From: Penium margaritaceum
Taxonomy: Eukaryota; Streptophyta; Zygnematophyceae; Desmidiales; Peniaceae
Assembly (NCBI GenBank): GCA_023375785.1
Contig: SZWC01016291.1
Coordinates: 4,534 to 27,291 of the forward strand
DNA length: 22,758 nucleotides
Direction of reading: 5' to 3'
The notes under the pieces were generated by a model. The model did no database searches and had not been told where the DNA came from. It saw only the letters and a program-made list of their open reading frames with translations. The position numbers and the translations under genes are program-made. Below, piece after piece: positions 17,420 to 22,758 of this stretch (the first letter of the stretch is position 1; each line of letters starts with the position of its first letter).

Positions 17420-18260
17420 CTAGGGAAAAATCCAATAAAAACACTGGTAGTAATTACAAAAGCCAAGAAAAACTGGAACGTCTCGGACGTTGGTTGGTGT
17501 TAGCCAATTAACGACTACTGCCACCTTTCTTGGATCCCTGGTGATCCGTCCACCGTTGATGAAGTGACCCAAAAACTCAATCAATCGATGACCGAAGTCG
17601 CACTTCGAGAAATTTTTGAAAGAAATCTCTCTTTGTAAATTCTCAATAACCTTTTGGAGATGTCCATCAAGCTCCTCCGGCTTGTGGCTGTACACAAGAA
17701 TGTCGTTGAGGTATACCACAAAAACCTCCGCGAGGTACGGGTGGAAAACATTGTTCATTGCCACCATGGATGTTGCTGGGGCATTCGTGAGTCCAAACGG
17801 CATGACTGTAAACTCAAAATGCCCTTAGCGTGTTCGGAACGCTGTCTTCTTGATGTTGACATCTTTCACGCCGATCAGGTGATAGCCGCTGGGCAAGTCA
17901 ATTTTGGTGAAAATTCCAGCTCCTCGGAGTTGGTAGAAATATTTGGTCTGTATGGGGAAGATGGTAGCAATTCTTGATGGTAGCGATGTTCAATACTCTG
18001 TATTCCACTCACATCCGCAGCTCGCCAGTTTTCTTTTTCACAATCAATATTGGTGCGGTGTGCGGTGACATGGATGGGTGGATGAATCCTTGACCGAGCA
18101 TCTCGTCAAGATTTTGTTTTTAGCTCGGTCAATTCGTGATCACTCATCCGATATGCCCCTCGAACTATGGGTCGGCTGCCCAGTTTCAGCACAATACGAT
18201 GGTCAATGTCGCATTGAGGTGGTAGGGTTCATTGGGGAAAACGTCTACAAACTCTCAAAT
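17420..18260 (-). pseudogene. pol: Gypsy 2: reverse transcriptase
   Basis: The lead-in FVDVFPNEP and [20 protein letters not shown] is followed by [22 protein letters not shown] with the first catalytic Asp intact, then MPFGLTNAPATSMVAMNNVF, open from 17803. The active-site box (17702-17713) is Tyr-Leu-Asn-Asp in place of YLDD, so it is inactive. IEFLGHFINGG and VNWLTPTNVRD mark the RT end. Frameshifts fall between 18100 and 17800 and stops occur in the N-terminal half. Confidence 0.9.
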
Positions 18261-18325
18261 GAGAAGTACGAACTCCTCAGGAACCATTGCAAACTTTGTT
18301 GATGCCGATGAGGCCGATGAGGCTG

Positions 18326-18912
18326 TTAAGTCAGCTGCTGCCACTTTTGCTTCCTCCAATGGCTTGAGATGTACCAGCCAAGCATGGGCCCCTCAACGTG
18401 TGTAGTCCTCGGCTGTACAAGCTGTCGTTTGTTGGTTGTTGCGGCTTCCTCTACTAATTCTACCTCTACTGTTTCTACTGTTGTCTTCGGTCCAATGCAC
18501 GGATGTTGTTGCATGGCGCCGTGGACCTCCACATAGACTTCGCCACTGTCCCGTTCGTTTAATAGATTGTGATGGTACAAAAAATTGCGTGTGGGAATGA
18601 CTTTGTGATCACTCATTGGACAAGACCTCCACGCGGTTACGTCCCCCATTTTGCAGTTATAGTAGTTTTTAGAGTCTCTGTATTTGCAATCTCCCAATGA
18701 AGGTTTTTCTTTAAAACCCCTGGTTTGGTCTCTAAGCCCAGCTTGCTAACCATGTCGTTTCTTACAAAACTGTGAGAGGCCCCTCCATCCAATAGTGCCG
18801 GTACCTTTCTGCGACTCTTGTAACCTCGGGGTTGCACTTTTAGCAGTATCACTGGTTGGTCTTCCTCATACTCCTCGTCCAACTTTGCAATGTGAGAAAC
18901 CCTCTGCGGCAT
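18326..18912 (-). pseudogene. Gypsy 2: aspartic protease and linker to RT
   Basis: Protease core LLDGGASHSFVRNDMVSKLGL, open from 18912, with active site at 18778-18789 reading DGGA instead of the usual D(S/T)GA. The Asp is kept and the Ser is changed. It is preceded by a processing-like segment (DEEYEEDQPVILLKVQPRG). The frame shifts near 18640, after KTTITAKWG. The tail continues as DHKVIPTRNFLYHHNLL and a Glu/Thr-rich linker to about 18326. Short GATGAGGCC repeats at 18301-18323 lie just beyond. Confidence 0.85.
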
Positions 18913-18949
18913 TGTGAGCCATTCAGATGGTCATTGTTTGGCACAAAAC

Positions 18950-19264
18950 GCTCCGCTCAAACAAGAGTCGTTCCTTTCACTCTTGCCCTTTGCCATTTTC
19001 TGATTCATTTTTCTGCGACTTCTTGCTCTTTTTGGCTTGCTGCTTACTTCGGCATTTTTGGGCGATATGTCTGACTTTTACGCAGTTGTAGCAGGTGCGC
19101 GTGTCTCTCTGGTCAGCGGCATCCACTTCCATTGGAGTCAAGAAGTCCCTTGAATGACCTTTTCTGTTCCAACAATGATTGTGGTTCGAAGGTCCCCAGC
19201 CGTAGTATTCCTGGATTCGAGCGTTGTAGTCGGTGCTGCCGATCCTTTTTACTGTTGCGATCAT
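18950..19264 (-). pseudogene. gag: Gypsy 2: gag zinc knuckle region
   Basis: The gag C-terminus has an intact CCHC knuckle, CYNCVKVRHIAQKC, at 19052-19093. It is preceded by TPMEVDAADQRDTRT and followed by a strongly basic Lys/Ser tail. This part would bind genomic RNA. Its frame differs from that of the upstream gag core, so there is a frameshift near 19264-19310. Gypsy 3 carries the same knuckle with two Cys replaced by Ser. Confidence 0.88.
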
Positions 19265-19306
19265 TCGGGGTAAGTCGTTCTGAATGCTGAAGATGGCGAT
19301 TGCTCA

Positions 19307-19573
19307 TCAGATGTCTCGTTTGAGGCTTTTGTTGTATTTAACATAAAGTTTATCAGGGGCGTTATTCGCACAAATGATGATCTTACAAAATCTCCACGTG
19401 CACTTTGCCACGCTCGACTGCTGACAAAGACGTTGGAGCTTATACCGAGCATCAGACTTCTCATTGAGCCATCCAAAACGTGCAAGAATTGCACGGAAGA
19501 ACTTGTTCCAGTCGGTTGGTGGCGTCAATGCGTCTTCCATTGCAGGTTGATCTAATCCAAGGGTAGAACGCAT
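19307..19573 (-). pseudogene. gag: Gypsy 2: gag core
   Basis: Ty3/gypsy gag (retrotransposon gag) core with DWNKFFRAILARF, SDARYKLQRLCQQSSVAKC, and RFCKIIICANNAPDKLYV. Gypsy 3 has the colinear segment (THWTEF, SDARCKL, HLGQQSSVAKY). The ATG at 19571-19573 is internal. Frame breaks on both sides separate it from the N-terminal and knuckle parts. Confidence 0.82.
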
Positions 19574-19673
19574 GCGGTTGGAGATATGAGATGGGCGCCG
19601 TTAGTCGTTGATGAGGCCCTACTGGTCTCCTGCTACCATTAGATGGCCTTTTAATTGGACCACTAACTTAGCT

Positions 19674-20061
19674 TCATACCACGCAAATGGGCGGCAGAGA
19701 GGTTAATCTTCTTTTGATCGTCGTTGAACCGATCAGCGGTGAAGTCGTCGGCCACATCTGATCCGTCGATCCTTTGGAATTCGTAGGATTGAATGCTTGG
19801 GGAGGAGCCAGACGAATACTGGGTTCATTTGAGAGTTTGATGTTTCTCTTGACGAGTATCGCTTCTCGTGCACTCACGTTTCCAGGAGCCTCCATCACGA
19901 TGTTGAGTTGTTGGAGGAGTTGGCTGTTGATCCCCTTGAGCGCAAAGATACGGTTCGCTAGTTCCTCGTTGATCCGCGCCTGTCGTCCTTTGCCACCTGT
20001 CATTCCCGCTATAGATGTCGATGTTGTCGATAAGGCTAGTTTACCGCCGTCCAATTCGTGA
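19674..20061 (-). pseudogene. gag: Gypsy 2: gag N-terminus with predicted coiled coil
   Basis: The open frame runs from the ATG at 20052-20054 and is open slightly upstream. A Gly/Arg-rich stretch (GGKGRQARINEELANRI) leads into a leucine-patterned helix (GINSQLLQQLNIVMEA), then SAREAILVKRN and LAPPQAFNP. Gypsy 3 encodes the same order. The heptad-like Leu/Ile spacing suggests a coiled coil for gag assembly. A stop at 19674-19676 follows a frameshift near 19740. Confidence 0.8.
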
Positions 20062-20341
20062 CCGGGTTGGTTGTCGTAGCCGTTGTGGTAGATCCAGCTG
20101 CTGCGTAACCTGCCACGCCAGCGCTCATTGCCTCTTCATAGTCCACGTGCAAGGGCACATTCTGCTACTCCATTGCCAAAGTCATTGCAAAAGACCCGGC
20201 GGTGGTCGTCGGATGCGCTCGCTCGCTTTATGTCGTAGTAGCAAAGTCTGCAAAGTCTTGACGTGCAAGATGCGCTGACGAGTTGTGCGAGGTAGTCCTA
20301 CGGATGGGTATTGTAGTCAGATGCCTCTCTAACACCGCTGC
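20062..20341 (-). other. Gypsy 2 leader between primer site and gag
   Basis: About 280 bases between the primer-binding site and the first clear gag codons. The matching leader of gypsy 3 (21444-21575) keeps recognisable similarity (for example GTCGCACGTCAAGGCTTCGCAGAC compared with the minus strand near 20240-20290). Part of it may be coding in the ancestral gag. Confidence 0.5.
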
Positions 20342-20353
20342 GCAGTGATTCCA
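20342..20353 (-). promoter_or_regulatory. Gypsy 2 primer-binding site, degenerate
   Basis: The minus strand reads TGGAATCACTGC two bases after the LTR end. The same position in gypsy 3 has TGGTATCATAGC, close to the initiator-tRNA-Met complement. Confidence 0.7.
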
Positions 20354-20355
20354 AG

Positions 20356-20834
20356 TGTTATGCCGAATGGAGCGTAGATGGTGAACAGGTAGAAGTTGAG
20401 AGGCAAAACACAATTTGAGATTTGGTACACTTGAGCAATTTATAATTAGAGGTAAGTGTACTTCGGTGACAAATGTCAAAATGATGAAACACACATATAC
20501 AAGTGTCGAGTTTCAAATGAGGCATAGTTGAAATTGTTGAGTTGATTGTTGATCGATGCATGTGGAGTCGCGTCATGAGTGGTTGGATTGAGAAGCTCCA
20601 CTGAGGAATTAGGGGGCTTCAAAGATCAACGGCAAAGATGTGTGATTCTTTTTTGTAAATATCGATGTTTCTCTGTGCTTCAAGAAGTCGACCGAGAGGT
20701 CACAACAGTTCTGTTGATGATTCTTGAAGTTGGTTAAGGTTTTCAGAAAGTGCTAGAAGGATCGTCAGGGGGCAAGTGCAGTTGGCAGAATTGCCATCGC
20801 TCATCCGAGTGAAAATCGGGGTCTTGCTCCATGG
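20356..20834 (-). repeat. LTR5: truncated 5' LTR of gypsy 2
   Basis: On the minus strand it ends TCGGCATAACA at 20356 and aligns with LTR3 along its length. It stops at about 20834, where about 70 bases of the LTR's outer end (its U3 tip) are missing and LTR4 begins in the opposite orientation. Confidence 0.85.
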
Positions 20835-21429
20835 TGGTATGTACCGGACGTACATGAGTCCCTAATCTTTCCAAGTGGGTATTCCTGTTACTACACAAAC
20901 AACCCATCGTGTCGCGAGAACCACGATACTCACTCTGATGGCTGAAGGCAAACTGACCAATGTCCCACCCTCAGTGGATGTTCTCAAACCTTCCAACAGA
21001 TTCAACCACTCTCGCGAAACTATGAATAGAAGTACCACGACGTTTTGGTCCACTTCTCCATGCACCGAGATGAATCTGGATTTTCAGAGATGCATCTCGC
21101 ATCTTCACCGACGGTGAAGACGCGAGATGCAAGATGCGAGATGCGGTGAGTCGGGGGTTCTCAAAGACCCCCGACTTCTTGATGGACCTTCTTGAATCCA
21201 ACCACTCACGACGTGACTCCGCACGCATCGCTCGACCAACAAACCAACAACTCTGACTATGCCTTGTTCGTAACTCGACACTTGTAAATACATATGTTCA
21301 ATCATTTTGACACCTGTTAACGAGGTACACTATCGCTACTTATGAATTTTTCAAGTGCTCCAAATTCTAAATCGTGTTCTCCCTCGCAACTTCTCCCTGT
21401 TCACCATCTATGCTCCGTTCGGCATAACA
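20835..21429 (+). repeat. LTR4: 5' LTR of gypsy 3
   Basis: It starts TGGTATGTACCGGACG (compare LTR2 TGTTTTGTACCAGACG) and ends TTCGGCATAACA. It is longer than the 552-base LTRs because of extra hairpin-forming sequence at about 21087-21180. Confidence 0.87.
21087..21180 (+). repeat. Two hairpins specific to LTR4
   Basis: The first pairs GCATCTCGCATCTTCACCG with CGGTGAAGACGCGAGATGC around a single A (19-base arms, one mismatch). It is followed by two more GAGATGC-type echoes. The second pairs AGTCGGGGGT with ACCCCCGACT across an 8-base loop (about 21151-21178). LTR2, LTR3 and LTR5 have only the simple left arm followed by TTTGCC here. Confidence 0.9.
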
Positions 21430-21431
21430 CT

Positions 21432-21443
21432 TGGTATCATAGC
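21432..21443 (+). promoter_or_regulatory. Gypsy 3 primer-binding site
   Basis: TGGTATCATAGC, two bases after the LTR end. It differs at one base from the initiator-tRNA-Met complement TGGTATCAGAGC. It fixes LTR4 as a 5' LTR. Confidence 0.85.
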
Positions 21444-21575
21444 ATGGTGGTGCTGGAGAAGCATCCGACTACTTTACCCATCCGGAGGAATTCCTCGCAC
21501 AAGCCTCCAGCACATGTCGCACGTCAAGGCTTCGCAGACTTTGTGACTACGACATGAGACGAACGAGCATAACCG

Positions 21576-22758
21576 ATGACCAACAGCGGGTCTTCGGCGA
21601 TGACTTCGGCAATGGAGGAGCAGAACATGCTGATGCACACGAACCCTGAAGTAATAGCTAATGCTGACGTGGCAGGCTATGCGGTAGCTGGAGCAACTCC
21701 TATGGCTTCGATGACCAATCCGGTCGCGGACCAGACGGCGAAAAACCGGCCGCCCCTACCAACGGCCTCGACGACGAAAGCAGGGACGAAAGGTGGCACT
21801 GGATGACAGGTGCAGATCAACAAGGAACTGGAAAACCGGATCTCCGTGCTTGAGGGGATCAATAACCACCTGCTCCAACAACTCAACGTCGCGATGGAGG
21901 CTCTTTGCAACGCAAGCGCGCGTGAAGTGGTGCTCGTCGAGAGAAGTTTCCAACTCTTGAGCGAACCCAAAATTTGATGGCCCCACCAAAAACCTTTGAT
22001 CATGCAAAATCGAAAGGACCAACGTTCGGTTGTGGCTGACAAGTTTAGAGGTGTAATTCACCACTTCTGGGGTTAACGCCAATCAAAAGAAAATTGACCT
22101 CGCCGCCGCACTTTTGTGTGGCACGGCGTTTAGTTGGTGGTCCAACCTTGAGACCATCCAACGGTAGCAGGAGATCGGCAGAACCTCATCAATGGCCAAT
22201 GGCGCCCATCTCATATCACCGACCATAGGCGTTCTACCATTGGAGCACATCAACTCATAGTTGCAAGACGCGCTGATGCCACCAACCCACTGGACAGAGT
22301 TTTCGTGCACACTGCTCGCACCCTTTGGACAACTGAATAAGAAGTCTGACGCACGATGTAAGCTCTAGCATCTAGGTCAGCAGTCTAGTGTGGCTAAATA
22401 CACGCAGAGATTGTGCGAGATCTTCACCATAGAGGACATCGCCCCCGACGAAATCTGTTTTCATTACAACAATGACCTCAAGGTAGATATCTGGTGAGCA
22501 ATCGCTCTTTCCGGCATCCAGAACGACTTACCACAAATGATCGCAGCAGCAGAAAGGATCCACAGTACTGACTACACCACTCAGATGCATGAATTCTACA
22601 GGTGGCAACCTCCTAACCATAGCTATCATGGAAACAAAAAAATCAAATGTGCCCACTCCTCGACTCCAATGGAAGTAGACACCATCGCCTAGAGAGATTC
22701 GCGAACCAGCTACAACTGCAAAAACGTCCGGCACATCGCTCGCAACTCTCGGGGGGGG
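21576..22758 (+). pseudogene. gag: Gypsy 3: gag, broken and cut by the window end
   Basis: The N-terminal part runs from the ATG at 21576 to a TGA at 21804-21806. It continues in the same frame through INKELENRISVLEGINNHLL and SAREVVLVER to about 21978. TGA stands where gypsy 2 has an Arg codon. After frameshifts the core resumes near 22081 with LAAALLCGTAFSWWSNLETI, then SDARCKL and HLGQQSSVAKY. The zinc knuckle near 22710-22750 reads SYNCKNVRHIARNS, with two Cys changed to Ser. In-frame stops interrupt the core at several places. The last eight bases are G. Confidence 0.85.

Larger units (their letters stand above)
15193..20834 (-). mobile_element. Gypsy 2: nearly full-length chromovirus, minus strand
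   Basis: It reads leftward: truncated 5' LTR (20834-20356), primer-binding site, gag, zinc knuckle, protease, RT, RNase H, integrase, chromodomain, polypurine tract, 3' LTR (15744-15193). All domains are present but damaged. The two LTRs differ at many positions by eye, so the insertion is old, or the ends come from different copies. Confidence 0.88.
20835..22758 (+). mobile_element. Gypsy 3: 5' part of a chromovirus-family copy, plus strand
   Basis: LTR4, primer-binding site and gag, running off the right end of the window. Gag is colinear with gypsy 2 gag over the coiled coil, core and knuckle. Frameshifts and stops show that it is also inactive. No pol is visible in the window. Confidence 0.85.

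Overview
This window is eukaryotic repeat DNA, almost entirely a graveyard of LTR retrotransposons. Two Ty1/copia elements and at least three Ty3/gypsy chromovirus copies lie side by side, in both orientations. None is intact. The copia primer-binding site complementary to initiator tRNA-Met, the chromodomain-bearing gypsy copies and the roughly balanced base composition fit a streptophyte (charophyte alga, bryophyte or other plant). The species cannot be fixed from the sequence. There are no prokaryotic gene layouts, rRNA or tRNA genes, or CRISPR arrays. I see no intact host gene.

Left part (1-2641): a (TC)n microsatellite, then copia A. Its LTR, primer-binding site, gag and protease read leftward on the minus strand. 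Its integrase reads rightward on the plus strand. The two coding parts meet at 869/870, and flipping the block 74-868 would make them colinear, so this looks like an internal inversion.

Middle left (2642-5300): a region without retrotransposon homology. It is strikingly dense in CCGCGG and carries an unrecognised minus-strand open frame broken by two TAG codons. This is the least explained part of the window.

Centre (about 5310-10477): copia B on the plus strand, 5'-truncated. It keeps the protease/integrase junction, integrase, a 0.9-kb tandem duplication of integrase C-terminus plus linker, reverse transcriptase, RNase H, polypurine tract and 3' LTR. It has nonsense codons, frameshifts and a mutated RT active site.

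Right part: gypsy 1 (plus, about 10727-14537, no gag) ends in its 3' LTR. A second plus LTR with a decayed primer-binding site follows (14551-15102). Gypsy 2 is a nearly full-length minus-strand copy (15193-20834). Gypsy 3 (plus, 20835 to the window end) shows its 5' LTR, primer-binding site and gag. The LTRs around gypsy 2 form two inverted-repeat pairs of about 1.1 kb each. In working elements gag would form the particle, protease would cut the polyprotein, RT/RNase H would make cDNA and integrase plus chromodomain would direct insertion. Here all of these are broken.
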